A DNA stretch of 64,000 bases from an uncultured Alphaproteobacteria bacterium (GTDB lineage: Bacteria; Pseudomonadota; Alphaproteobacteria; Rs-D84). Position numbers and translations under genes: made by a program. Below the pieces are notes generated by a model that was not told where the DNA came from, did not search any database, and worked only from the letters and a program-made list of their open reading frames with translations. Positions 41,613 to 50,690 of the stretch are shown here, piece after piece (the first letter of the stretch is position 1; each line of letters opens with the position of its first letter). Where the stretch lies: the NCBI GenBank assembly GCA_944389465.1, contig CALXML010000004.1, forward strand, positions 41,065-105,064. The letters run 5' to 3'.

Positions 41613-42656
41613 TTAATGTTTAGCATTTTTTCGCAGCCATGCATAATGGCGCATAAATTCTGTCCCCGGACCCGCAGGATACCCCATAAAGCGTGCCCCA
41701 TCTGGAATATTTCTGAATGCGCCACTGTGCGCGCCAACTTCGGCATCGTTGCCAATATGTACGCCGTTTGCAATTCCAACCTGACCGGCCAATAAAACCC
41801 TGTCGCCAACAACAACGCCACCGGCCAAACCAACCCCAGATGCCAAAAAGCATTCAGAACCCACAACAACGCCATGGGCAATTTGGCATAAATTATCTAT
41901 TTTTGTCCCATCGCCTATTTTGGTATCTGTCATTGCGCCACGGTCAATACAGGTGTTTGCACCAACCGATACGCGATTACCAATAACAACGCGTCCAACA
42001 TGTGGGATAAATACATTGTGACCATTTTGGCGGGTGTATCCGAAACCATCCTTGCCAATAACTGCACCGGCATTTATAACACAGTCTGCGCCAATGGTTG
42101 CGTTTTCAATATGTGCGCCGGTTTGAATAATTGTATTTGCGCCAATTGTAACATTGCGCCCGATATACGCGCCGGCATAAATTTTAACGTTTTCCTCTAT
42201 TACCGCACCGCGTTCAATTGTTGCATATTGACCAACATATACACTGCTGCGCCGACGGAAAAATACACCGCGTTCAATTGTTGCGCGCCGACTGATGCCA
42301 AAACGCGGTGGTTCACGATAAATTTCGCCCAAAATTTTTACAATATTGCCACGTGGCGTATCTGTGATTAATAACGTTGCGCCCACAGGTGCATTATGTG
42401 CCTGTTCTGGTTGAACCAGAATAACACTGGCGCGGGTGTTTTTTAAAACCTCTATGGGCAATATTTTAAATGCCGCACTGTTTTGTTCTGTGGAATAAAA
42501 AGCCAATTGTCCCGCCCTTGCATCAGCAATTGGTGCGACGCCGCGTACAACAGTATTTGGATTCCCACGTAATTCCAAGCCGAACTTTTCGGCCAATTCG
42601 CCGGCTGTTGTTTGTGTGGCCGCCGGTAAAAACCAAGATTTAATTTTGTTTAACAT
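41613..42656 (-). CDS. lpxD: UDP-3-O-(3-hydroxyacyl)glucosamine N-acyltransferase LpxD
   Basis: LpxD adds the second acyl chain in lipid A synthesis. The N-terminal uridine-binding domain (residues 1-110) is followed by a left-handed beta-helix of hexapeptide repeats (about 120-305), with the catalytic His at 261 in CQIAHGVVVG and the DGFGY block near 203-207, then a C-terminal helix. The 347-aa length is normal. A perfect TATAAT ends 6 nt before the ATG without a Shine-Dalgarno, so this essential gene is probably leaderless. Confidence 0.95.
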   Translation of the reverse strand: MLNKIKSWFLPAATQTTAGELAEKFGLELRGNPNTVVRGVAPIADARAGQLAFYSTEQNSAAFKILPIEVLKNTRASVILVQPEQAHNAPVGATLLITDTPRGNIVKILGEIYREPPRFGISRRATIERGVFFRRRSSVYVGQYATIERGAVIEENVKIYAGAYIGRNVTIGANTIIQTGAHIENATIGADCVINAGAVIGKDGFGYTRQNGHNVFIPHVGRVVIGNRVSVGANTCIDRGAMTDTKIGDGTKIDNLCQIAHGVVVGSECFLASGVGLAGGVVVGDRVLLAGQVGIANGVHIGNDAEVGAHSGAFRNIPDGARFMGYPAGPGTEFMRHYAWLRKNAKH

Positions 42657-42662
42657 ATCGGG

Positions 42663-42668
42663 ATTATA
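42663..42668 (-). promoter_or_regulatory. lpxD -10 box
   Basis: Minus strand TATAAT, 6 nt before the ATG at 42656. The -35 is poor. It lies downstream of the skp terminator, so lpxD-fabZ has its own transcript. Confidence 0.55.
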
Positions 42669-42705
42669 TCCGTTTTTTTAAAAATTAAAAGTAATAAATG
42701 TTATA

Positions 42706-42731
42706 TATAAAAACCGCCCAATTGGGCGGTT
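42706..42731 (-). terminator. intrinsic terminator of skp
   Basis: AACCGCCCAATTGGGCGGTT (42712-42731) is a perfect palindrome followed on the minus strand by TTTATATATAA. Confidence 0.85.
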
Positions 42732-42748
42732 GTATAAAAGATTTCAGT

Positions 42749-43414
42749 TTAGAAACCCTGTGGTGTATCCATTTTTACTTTGGATACTTTTTTATCCAAT
42801 GCGGAAATCACTTCGTTTGTGATGTCCAAATTAGTGGCGTTTTGGCCCAAACGGGTAAAGCGACCATCAATTACCATTGACAGGTTTTTCTTGGCAATTA
42901 CGCCCTCTATAATAGGGTTCAAATGCTTTTCCTGAACTTCATTTAATGCCTTTTGAAAAGCAACCTCTATGCTTTGTGCACGTTCTGTCAAATCGCGTTG
43001 CAGTTCTGTTACGCGGTTTTGATAATCAACGATGCGACGTTGCAGCGCGTCACGTGACAAAACATCCTGTGATTTTTCAATTTCTTTCTTTTCTTCTTCT
43101 AATTCTTTCTGTCTGGATTCCAATTCGTCGCGCAATTCGTTTTCATATTTTGTGCGTTGTGCGGTCAAATCCTTCAGAACGGCGGCATCTGTTTGAATTG
43201 CATCCATACGAATTACAGCGATACGCAAATCAGCAGCATTTGCAGCATCGGTGGTAACTGTTTCCATTGCTTCTTCTACTGATGCACCGGAATTTCCGCG
43301 CAGTGCACTGATACCCCAAATGCCCAACGCAGCAACAGCAATTACAATTGCGGCAATAACGCCAGTTTTTACATACTTGTTTACAGCCCCATTGGCCTGT
43401 GTTTTATTTGCCAT
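42749..43414 (-). CDS. OmpH/Skp-family periplasmic chaperone
   Basis: Skp captures unfolded outer-membrane proteins. The 221-aa protein has a membrane-spanning or signal segment (about residues 18-38), a short beta part (RIAVIRMDAIQTDA), a long coiled coil (about 90-165, KELEEEKKEIEKSQDVLSR) and a C-terminal part ending DITNEVISALDKK. The signal is preceded by 17 residues, longer than usual, so the protein may stay anchored. Neighbouring lpxD and fabZ support the Skp assignment. The ATG at 43414 is preferred over 43423. Confidence 0.82.
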   Translation of the reverse strand: MANKTQANGAVNKYVKTGVIAAIVIAVAALGIWGISALRGNSGASVEEAMETVTTDAANAADLRIAVIRMDAIQTDAAVLKDLTAQRTKYENELRDELESRQKELEEEKKEIEKSQDVLSRDALQRRIVDYQNRVTELQRDLTERAQSIEVAFQKALNEVQEKHLNPIIEGVIAKKNLSMVIDGRFTRLGQNATNLDITNEVISALDKKVSKVKMDTPQGF

Positions 43415-43493
43415 AATTTCCATCCTTTTTTACTTGTTATACCGGCAGTATAACAATAAAAATCTGAAAGTAAAAGAAGAAAGTTATACCAAA

Positions 43494-44168
43494 TTACCGC
43501 GCCGGAACCAGTCGTATTTCAACGCGTCTGTTGGTCAGACGCCCAATATCATCCTGACCGGCGATGGGACGCGTGGCCCCACGACCAACAATAAACATAC
43601 GCGCGGTATTTACGCCCTGTTGTGATAAAAATACACCAACCCGCTGGGCCATATCCAGTGACAATGCGTTTGCCTGTTGCGTGGCCATGGCGTCGGTATA
43701 TCCGGCAATTTCCAGAAAGGTTGCATCATATTTTTTTAATATTTTTGCAATGGTTTTCAGGGTGTCTGCACCATCGGCAGAAATATCCCCAACGTTCAAT
43801 TCCATAATTGCGTCACGCACCAGTATTACAACAACATCAGTTCCCGCGCGTTGTACGGAAATGCCGGCCTTGCGCAGTGCGTCATATAATTCATATTCCA
43901 AACCCGCCATATAATTCACACTGATTGCGGTATCATTTTGAATTTTATCACCATAATCCAGTGCCGCGGGTGCATCAATTTGACTAATCAGTTTGCCACC
44001 CGCACCCAAAAAAACGGGACGTTTTGCAATGCGTGCAACTTCGGTCATATCAGTAAAACTGGCCCCGCGCAAATATTGTGGCCACGTATTGCGGGCCGGA
44101 CTGTGATATTGTGTGCATCCAGCCATTAATAATAAATTCAGAAGAATAAACAATTTTCCTGTGGTCAT
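43494..44168 (-). CDS. OmpA-domain lipoprotein next to a prepilin gene
   Basis: A lipobox (LLLMAGC, lipidation at about C18) is followed by a middle region of about 100 residues and a C-terminal OmpA/MotB peptidoglycan-binding domain (about 120-224: LEIAGYTDAMATQQANALSLDMAQ, then LTNRRVEIRLVP). It probably ties the outer membrane to peptidoglycan. The gene starts immediately after the stop of the prepilin gene (zero spacing). In type IVb pilus and T4SS loci such lipoproteins form outer-membrane rings; a similar role here is inferred. Confidence 0.75.
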   Translation of the reverse strand: MTTGKLFILLNLLLMAGCTQYHSPARNTWPQYLRGASFTDMTEVARIAKRPVFLGAGGKLISQIDAPAALDYGDKIQNDTAISVNYMAGLEYELYDALRKAGISVQRAGTDVVVILVRDAIMELNVGDISADGADTLKTIAKILKKYDATFLEIAGYTDAMATQQANALSLDMAQRVGVFLSQQGVNTARMFIVGRGATRPIAGQDDIGRLTNRRVEIRLVPAR

Positions 44169-44648
44169 TTATTCCTGTTTTTTCTGTTTTTCCACGACAA
44201 AGGAAATTTCATTTGTATCAGTTGAAAAACAATTAGATACATTATTCGTTATCGCAACATTGTTTACCAATATTTTTGTTGCCCATTTTGGTGGTGTAGT
44301 GGTGAAAAATTGACATTCGCCTTCGGTCAATTCTGTCAGATTAATGGAATATCCCGTGCCATTATTAATTGCAGAAACCGACCAATCATCCCCACCAATT
44401 GGCGCGTTTGTATTTTGCAGTGCCCCCGCTGATACCAAATAGTCAACTGATAAACCGGTATAATCACCACGCATTCCCATTAACAAATCTGTGTTTTTTA
44501 CAATTTGTTCCAATTCAATGGATGCGATTTTGCGCGCTTGGTTGTTTCTGATAACGTTGTACATTCCAATTGCAGCGGCACTCATCAGGCCAGCAATTGC
44601 CAACACACCAATAATTTCAATCATAGATGCGCCGCGTTCTTGAATCAT
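44169..44648 (-). CDS. type IVb-like prepilin (PilS-type)
   Basis: The N-terminus ERG^ASMIEIIGVLAIAGLM is a class III prepilin signal: a short leader ending at Gly6, then Glu at mature position 5 and a hydrophobic helix. The remaining 130 residues form a small globular head with GDYTGLSVDYLVSAGAL and a conserved-looking Cys pair (about C111 and C139) that may close a D-region disulfide. The pattern resembles PilS/TcpA-type IVb pilins. It forms a unit with the OmpA-type lipoprotein and follows dnaX. Prepilin peptidase and assembly ATPase are not in the window. Confidence 0.78.
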   Translation of the reverse strand: MIQERGASMIEIIGVLAIAGLMSAAAIGMYNVIRNNQARKIASIELEQIVKNTDLLMGMRGDYTGLSVDYLVSAGALQNTNAPIGGDDWSVSAINNGTGYSINLTELTEGECQFFTTTPPKWATKILVNNVAITNNVSNCFSTDTNEISFVVEKQKKQE

Positions 44649-44665
44649 TATTTCCCCCGTTTAAT

Positions 44666-46216
44666 TTATTTTACACCAACGATTTCAGCATCAGCGAATA
44701 AATCCATTGCGCTGGCAACCAATGGGTCAGCCTGCAGTTCTTCTTTCTTTTGTTCGGTTATTGTGTGCACGTGTGGTGAATCGGTTAATCGTTCCAATTT
44801 CCATGCGTGCCCCGTTTTGTCATTTAACCAGTTTGATAATTTGAATGCAAAATCAGCATCCCCACGACGGTCAAAATATTTCATTTCACCGTCTGACATT
44901 TCAACAACCTCTATGTTACTGGTGTAATAAGAATATAATAAAATTTCCTTGGATTCCTGTAACGCAGCCGCCAATTCATTTGCGTTTGATATAACCTGAT
45001 TTTTTTGTGTGGCGACTGATTGTGGCTGTGTTTGCGGGGCGGCATTTGCAATCGGCGTGGCGGGTTGTTGGACTTTTTGATTTTGTAATATTTCTGTGAC
45101 AGATGGCATATCTGCAATATGCATTAAACGGACAACCAACATATCAAAGCACTGCTTTTGATTGTTTGATGCCTGCATTTCCGGCACAGCCGCAACCATA
45201 ACCTGCCATATGCGGGACAGTGTATTCAATGAAACACGAGTGTTTATTTTTTGCATTTGTTCACGTTGGTCCGCGGTATATGGTAAATTAGTAACCGTGC
45301 CTGCGTGTATGGACGGGTGCATACGTGTTGCCCAATGTGTCCATTCCATCATATCTGTCAATAACATAGACAGGTCTGCACCATTGTTATAAATTTCATC
45401 AACCTTGGCCAGTGCGGCGGCGGTATCCCCAGATAACAACGTTTCCATAAAATTAACAACAACCCCGCGGTCAGCACGTTTCAACATATCCATAACAGAT
45501 TGTTCATCAACGTGGCCACCGGTTTGTGCGATCGCTTGGTCCAACAGTGATAATCCATCACGCACCGAACCATCAGCCGCGCGCGCCAATAATTCATTTG
45601 CCGCATCGGACAATTCTATGTGTTCCTGTTCAGCAATCCAAGCAAAATGATTTTTTAACGTTTCAACAGGTACACGCACCAAATCAAAGCGTTGGCAGCG
45701 CGATAAAATGGTAACAGGTACTTTGCGAATTTCTGTTGTTGCCAAAATAAATATAACGTGTGCTGGTGGTTCTTCTAATGTTTTCAGCAATGCGTTAAAT
45801 GCACTGGTGGATAACATATGAACTTCGTCAATAATATATACCTTGTACCGGCCATTTGTTGGGCGGTATTGCGCCGTATCCAAAATATCACGCATATTAT
45901 CAACACCGGTATGTGACGCGGCGTCAATTTCCATAACATCAATGTGTTGACCGGCTGCAATGGCACGACAATTTTCACATACGCCACATGGATTTGCGGT
46001 TGGACCATCCGATGACAGACAATTTAATGCCTTGGCCAGAATGCGTGCCGTACTGGTTTTTCCTGTTCCGCGAATACCTGTAAAAATATATGCATGTGCG
46101 ATGCGCCCAGTGTTAATTGCAGTTGTCAGTGTTTTTACCAACACATCCTGACCAATCAAGGATTTAAAATCCTGACTGCGATACTTGCGCGCTAAAACTG
46201 TATAATTGCTGTCCAT
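44666..46216 (-). CDS. dnaX: DNA polymerase III subunit gamma/tau
   Basis: DnaX is the clamp-loader ATPase. The 516-aa protein has YTVLARKYRSQDFKSLIGQD at the start, Walker A GIRGTGKT (47-54), the zinc cysteines C66, C77, C80 and C83, Walker B YIIDEVHML and the sensor LATTEIRKVPVTILSRCQRFDL-like segment. Domain III ends near residue 360, followed by a Gln/Ala/Thr linker and a C-terminal domain. The usual ybaB-recR neighbours are absent; ybaB is at 19.5 kb. Confidence 0.94.
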   Translation of the reverse strand: MDSNYTVLARKYRSQDFKSLIGQDVLVKTLTTAINTGRIAHAYIFTGIRGTGKTSTARILAKALNCLSSDGPTANPCGVCENCRAIAAGQHIDVMEIDAASHTGVDNMRDILDTAQYRPTNGRYKVYIIDEVHMLSTSAFNALLKTLEEPPAHVIFILATTEIRKVPVTILSRCQRFDLVRVPVETLKNHFAWIAEQEHIELSDAANELLARAADGSVRDGLSLLDQAIAQTGGHVDEQSVMDMLKRADRGVVVNFMETLLSGDTAAALAKVDEIYNNGADLSMLLTDMMEWTHWATRMHPSIHAGTVTNLPYTADQREQMQKINTRVSLNTLSRIWQVMVAAVPEMQASNNQKQCFDMLVVRLMHIADMPSVTEILQNQKVQQPATPIANAAPQTQPQSVATQKNQVISNANELAAALQESKEILLYSYYTSNIEVVEMSDGEMKYFDRRGDADFAFKLSNWLNDKTGHAWKLERLTDSPHVHTITEQKKEELQADPLVASAMDLFADAEIVGVK

Positions 46217-46298
46217 TGCTTAAACTTCCTTTTGGCCCAGCATAGCAAAATACAGTAAAATTTCAAGAATTAAAGTATGATTTTTTATATACGAACAG

Positions 46299-46643
46299 TT
46301 ATTTTTCCTGCATAATAAAATCAGGAAAAGCAGGAACATCATCATCGCCAGATTCTGATGTATCCACCGTTGTATCGGCCGCGTCAGATGAATCCATTAC
46401 ATCAGTAATTGTAATATCATCGGTTGTGTTGGATTTATCTGTCCCCCCACGTGAAGAATCTATCTTGCCCTGTTCAGCATTAACAATACGACCATAATGT
46501 TCCGCCGCCTGCATTAAACGTTCGCGTTCAATTTCATCAGATGTTTGGCGTGCTTGGTCCATATATTGTTTTCTTTTTTGCCGCCATTTGTGACAGCGTT
46601 GAATCATCAGTCCTACGGACGATTGGTTTTTTTTGTTTGGCAT
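46299..46643 (-). CDS. DUF4167-like protein
   Basis: The 114-aa protein has a basic N-terminus (NKKNQSSVGLMIQRCHKWRQKRKQY-like) and the segment AAEHYGRIVNAEQ, resembling the AEHYFRVLN core of the alphaproteobacterial DUF4167 family, then a long acidic Asp/Ser/Thr tail. The function of the family is not known. It stands alone between dnaX and the divergent prepilin trio. Confidence 0.55.
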   Translation of the reverse strand: MPNKKNQSSVGLMIQRCHKWRQKRKQYMDQARQTSDEIERERLMQAAEHYGRIVNAEQGKIDSSRGGTDKSNTTDDITITDVMDSSDAADTTVDTSESGDDDVPAFPDFIMQEK

Positions 46644-46776
46644 ATTCTTGTTTTTTTGTTTATTCAGGAAATATTAATAGTATTTTTTATTACTATCACT
46701 TGTTCAACAAAAACAATAATAATGTATCTTAAAAGCGATTGCAATATCTTTTTTCAATTGCTAACATTCGTTACGT

Positions 46777-46796
46777 AGGAGGGACGCCACACTTTG
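46777..46796 (+). promoter_or_regulatory. strong ribosome site with TTG start
   Basis: AGGAGGG (46777-46783) is the best Shine-Dalgarno seen in the window, 10 nt before the TTG at 46794. It fixes this unusual start codon for the first PilV-like gene. Confidence 0.6.
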
Positions 46797-48155
46797 CGAA
46801 ACCAATTCGGAAATTTTTTATTACAGGCCCTGTTGGCACTGACGTTAATATTTTCGTTTATTCCATTTTTTGCGGGTCGTTTGGCTGCGCGGGATATGGA
46901 TTCGCAAATGTATGCGTCCACACAAAAGATAGAGGTTGCACAAACTGCCGCCAGAATTTTTGTTCGTGAAAATGCAAATAATTTACCATACAATACAACT
47001 GTTGTGTCTGGCGATACTTTTTCTGATTTGCTGGAATCATATGGGTTGCCGCTGGGGTTTATTCCACGTACTGCATTGGGTCAGAATATTTCTTTAATTA
47101 TAAATAAAACACCGGTGGCGGTAAGTGCATATTTGCAATTATCCGGTGGCGATTTGTCGGATGTTCAGTTGGCTGAATTGGCGCGCAGGATTGGTTTTTA
47201 TGCATCTGTGTCTGGGAAAAATATAATTGTTGGGTTGGCGTTGGATGCGGCGTATTCAGATGTGGTGCGCCGTAACGAACAAAATCTGGACAACAGTGCT
47301 TTTTTAACAGATTTGGATATGGGCGGTTTTTCTGTAAATAACGGCGGTGAAATTTTTGCACTGCGTGGTGAATTTGAAACGGGTCAGTTTAATACGTTGT
47401 CTATTTTTGGCACAGAAGATGGCCGCAAGGTCAGAAATAATATTGATTCAATGTTGGCGGACAGGGCCGTGTTTCAAAGTTCACTGGGTGAATCGGCATT
47501 GTCACTGACGCGTGGTTCATTATATGTTGGAAATATTTCGTCGCGCACAATATCTGAATTTGGTGATACCGGTAACTTTACATCTAATGCGGCGTCAGTG
47601 TATGATTTTGCAATGACGGCCGGCCGTAACAGTTTTACAGGCCCGCTGGATTGGTCTGTTGGTGGTGATGTTATCAGTCAAAATATAAATTTCAGTGTTG
47701 AACGTTTGGATATTGAATCTTATATTGATGCGTCGCGCGGTCAGGATGTATACATTGACCCCGATGAATTGGAATACAGTTCGCGCAGTGGCATAGAAAC
47801 AGGTACGATTATCACATCTAATATAACAATGCGCGACCAAACATCCGATGCATTAAATCAGGGTGAAAATGGTTTGGTTGTTTTGGATGTGCGGCCGGCT
47901 GGGACATCTGTATTGCCTGATGTACTGGTTGATTCTGTAAATAACGATGGTTTTAAAATAATCAGCAATCCAAAATCCAAAGATGATAAAACAACCAATT
48001 GCCGTAATGTGATTATGGAATTGGACAGCAGTGCACGATATAATGCCAAATCATTATCGCAATATATAATTTGCCAATATGTATTTTGGCAACGTTTGGA
48101 ACAAAGAATAGATATAAAAAAATGCTTAATGGCGGGTGGCAGTGACTGTATGTAA
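46794..48155 (+). CDS. PilV-like prepilin 1 (degenerate, Gln at +5)
   Basis: The 453-aa protein starts MRNQFG^NFLLQALLALTLIF: a prepilin-like leader ending at Gly6 and a hydrophobic helix, but mature position 5 is Gln instead of Glu. A D1-like domain (YGLPLGFIPRTALGQNISLII, about 83-103) follows, then DLDMGGFSVNNGGEI (173-187) and a long beta-rich part with serine/aspartate repeats. It ends in a Cys-containing tail (C398, C424, C446, C452). The architecture matches PilV-type minor pilins of type IVb pili. Gln at +5 is like a tip pseudopilin. The gene overlaps the next by 20 nt. Confidence 0.65.
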   Translation: MRNQFGNFLLQALLALTLIFSFIPFFAGRLAARDMDSQMYASTQKIEVAQTAARIFVRENANNLPYNTTVVSGDTFSDLLESYGLPLGFIPRTALGQNISLIINKTPVAVSAYLQLSGGDLSDVQLAELARRIGFYASVSGKNIIVGLALDAAYSDVVRRNEQNLDNSAFLTDLDMGGFSVNNGGEIFALRGEFETGQFNTLSIFGTEDGRKVRNNIDSMLADRAVFQSSLGESALSLTRGSLYVGNISSRTISEFGDTGNFTSNAASVYDFAMTAGRNSFTGPLDWSVGGDVISQNINFSVERLDIESYIDASRGQDVYIDPDELEYSSRSGIETGTIITSNITMRDQTSDALNQGENGLVVLDVRPAGTSVLPDVLVDSVNNDGFKIISNPKSKDDKTTNCRNVIMELDSSARYNAKSLSQYIICQYVFWQRLEQRIDIKKCLMAGGSDCM

Positions 48156-49347
48156 TACAAAATCTTTTACATCAGAACAACATGGTGCCAGCGTACTGGA
48201 AGTTTTGCTGGCGATGGCGATTGTTGCCATGGCAACGCCGTTTTTGTATAATCAAATATCAGATACAAATGATACTTTGCGTGATATTGCATTGGCCAAT
48301 GAAATCATAGAATTACGCAATCCAGTATTAAATTTTATCAGATTAAATCAAAATGATTGGCCGGATGTTGCACAAATAAAATTATCAGATGATGAACTAG
48401 ATGAAATATCAGATATGCCAACTGCTGGGTTTATTGATAAATATGCAGTAAATGGTGCAACTGTGACAGATGTATATTTGGCATTTGATTTTGATGAAAC
48501 TGATTTACGAACATCTGTTATTGCACGACATATTGGTTTTGATGCGGCCGTTGTTGGCAATGATGGTATTGCATACGGGCGTACGTGGGCGGTTGCGGCA
48601 CCTGATTTCAAGGTTGGAAATTTAATTTACAGAATATCGCGTGATTTAGATGGCGAAGATAAAACCAAATATTTACATCGCACAGAAACCGGCGAAGAAA
48701 ATTTAAATATGATGTTGCGCGATTTAAATATGAATCATAATCGTATGTATGATGTTGGTGGTGTGTTGGCAAAATCTGCCAAGATAAAGGGCGCATCTGC
48801 ACGTTTTGTGGACAGTGGTGTTTTATCTGCGAACACATTGTATTTTTCATCCGGTGCCAGTTTGGATGGTGACGATGCAACGTTTGACACAATGCGTATA
48901 ACCGGCGATGTATCGGGGTTCAGAAATATTTATGCTGATGCATTAAATGGCCGTGGATATACAACGAATGGGCGCATAATTACCGACAGGGCAAACGTTG
49001 TAAATTCTGTAAAGGTTGGAAATAATTTGATATTAAAATCAGATTCCACACGTACCATCAGTGGCTTTACCGGAATAACCGCACACAGCATAGAAACATC
49101 ATATATATCCACAGAAGAAATTATATTTTATGAAAATTTTGGTTTAACGGTATCTGGCGAATTATTGTATTCTACGACCGCGCCGATAAAGTTGGGGAAT
49201 TGGACATTTCCGTCATTAACCCCGCCACGTTTTTCTGCATTAAACATCAGTCGTGCCACAATTCCAAATATGGCATCGGCGGATGAATTTAGTATAATAA
49301 TGTCGTCTGATTGGGTTGATGTAATGCCGGTGGAAATACAACAATGA
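48136..49347 (+). CDS. PilV-like prepilin 2
   Basis: The GTG start lies within the end of the preceding gene. The leader ends at Gly17, followed by ASVLEVLLAMAIVAMATPF with Glu at +5: a complete class III prepilin signal. The 403-aa protein has a D1-like domain (about 60-170) and YLHRTETG... with DLNMNHNRMYDVGGV (196-210), then beta-strand-rich repeats typical of pilus-tip or tail-fibre passengers. It is clearly related in layout to its two neighbours. The stop overlaps the next ATG by 4 nt, so translation is coupled. Confidence 0.7.
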   Translation: MAVTVCNTKSFTSEQHGASVLEVLLAMAIVAMATPFLYNQISDTNDTLRDIALANEIIELRNPVLNFIRLNQNDWPDVAQIKLSDDELDEISDMPTAGFIDKYAVNGATVTDVYLAFDFDETDLRTSVIARHIGFDAAVVGNDGIAYGRTWAVAAPDFKVGNLIYRISRDLDGEDKTKYLHRTETGEENLNMMLRDLNMNHNRMYDVGGVLAKSAKIKGASARFVDSGVLSANTLYFSSGASLDGDDATFDTMRITGDVSGFRNIYADALNGRGYTTNGRIITDRANVVNSVKVGNNLILKSDSTRTISGFTGITAHSIETSYISTEEIIFYENFGLTVSGELLYSTTAPIKLGNWTFPSLTPPRFSALNISRATIPNMASADEFSIIMSSDWVDVMPVEIQQ

Positions 49348-50666
49348 TGAACAAGCACAGCATTTTTACAACTGATAAAAAATCACAGCGTGGTTCAATG
49401 CTGGTTGAATTGTTGATGAGTGTTGCTTTGGCGGCCATAATAATGCCGTTTATTTTTCGGTATCAACAAAGTGTTGTTCAGCGTGCTGCGGATATCGCCA
49501 TTACTGAACAAATGACAGATATTCAAACTGCGCTGGAACGGTATATATTTGATAATCGCACACAGTTATTAAGTACGGTTGGTCGCAATATTACACGTGT
49601 AAATATATCAGATTTGGCCGAATATGGATTAAGACCCGATATTGCCGACGATCCCAGTGGCCAATACCAATTGCGCATTTTAAAATCAAATGACATAGAT
49701 GGCCGTGCCACTTTACAGGGGGTTATTGTATTTTCTTCTGATGAAATGACACCAATGCGAACACGTGAAATTGTTGCATTGGGTGGTGACAGTATGGGAT
49801 TCATAGAAGGCAATCGTGCGTACGGAACATTTGGTGCATGGCGCACGGATACTGTTGATTTGGGATTGACTGCATCTGGTGGAATTATTGAAACAACATC
49901 TGTTAACCGTGATAACGCGTTGTATTTATATCGTGCCCCAACAGAAAATTCATCTGATGCAACAATGTTGTCGGCACTTAATTTGGGTGGACACGATGTT
50001 ACAAATGCGGCGTTTTTTAATGCAGATGCGGTGGAATTTAATGAAACATTAACGTTGGGAACGGCTGTTTCTGATGATGTTATTTTTCAAAACAGAACAA
50101 CACTGGATAACCCGTTATATGTAAAAAACGCAACTGTTTCTGGGATTTTATCATCTGATTCCAGAACGATGGAGGTTTTAAAAAATTACACTTTGGCCGA
50201 TGTCGGAAAATTTACCAGTTTTACCACTGGTGATTTATGGGTTTCAAATATGACATTGGGTGGATTGTCTATTAATTCAGATTTTGATGGACCGGCGTTA
50301 TTGACGGTAAATAAATCTGTTGATATGACGGGCGGTAATATTGACGCAATGTTTGTAACTGTTGGGTTTGCCGGCTCTATTACCCCGCGCTTGGTTGTGT
50401 ACGACAGAATAGAAGATTCCACAAATTCAAATTATTATTGGGATGTTGGATATGGAACGGCAAATTTATTTGATATTTCGTTACAGGAATTAAATCGTAT
50501 GGCGGCATTGGTGGCGTATTCTGAAAAATCTGGTGACACAGAAACAGCGCGTATTTTTAGGGCTGTATCTGCAAATAAAAATGCAACCGCGTCTGATTAT
50601 ATGAATGCAATACAGGAAATTCAACAGGCTGTGCGCACCAAATATCGCCAGTTGAATTTGGAATAA
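49344..50666 (+). CDS. PilV-like prepilin 3
   Basis: The leader ends at Gly17, followed by SMLVELLMSVALAAIIMPF with Glu at +5. The 440-aa protein has a D1-like domain containing EYGLRPDIADDPSGQYQLRI (about 93-112), the block YLYRAPTE... with ALNLGGHDVTNAAFF (211-225), and a beta-rich C-terminal half ending in a helix (YMNAIQEIQQAVRTKYRQL). The L-N-[LM]-x-x-H/G-x-x-x-x-[NDV] motif recurs in all three proteins. It is the last gene of the overlapping trio. Confidence 0.7.
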   Translation: MMNKHSIFTTDKKSQRGSMLVELLMSVALAAIIMPFIFRYQQSVVQRAADIAITEQMTDIQTALERYIFDNRTQLLSTVGRNITRVNISDLAEYGLRPDIADDPSGQYQLRILKSNDIDGRATLQGVIVFSSDEMTPMRTREIVALGGDSMGFIEGNRAYGTFGAWRTDTVDLGLTASGGIIETTSVNRDNALYLYRAPTENSSDATMLSALNLGGHDVTNAAFFNADAVEFNETLTLGTAVSDDVIFQNRTTLDNPLYVKNATVSGILSSDSRTMEVLKNYTLADVGKFTSFTTGDLWVSNMTLGGLSINSDFDGPALLTVNKSVDMTGGNIDAMFVTVGFAGSITPRLVVYDRIEDSTNSNYYWDVGYGTANLFDISLQELNRMAALVAYSEKSGDTETARIFRAVSANKNATASDYMNAIQEIQQAVRTKYRQLNLE

Positions 50667-50670
50667 AATA

Positions 50671-50679
50671 TGGTATAAA
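50671..50679 (+). promoter_or_regulatory. extended -10 promoter before the zinc-ribbon gene
   Basis: TG-G-TATAAA, 11 nt before the ATG at 50691; no good -35. A short leader of about 5 nt is predicted. Confidence 0.4.
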
Positions 50680-50690
50680 ACATAACAGAT

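Noticed and set aside
46794..50666. Possible shufflon (invertible PilV segments)
   Set aside because: No inverted recombination sites were seen between or inside the three genes and no recombinase gene is adjacent; the three genes are complete and in the same direction.
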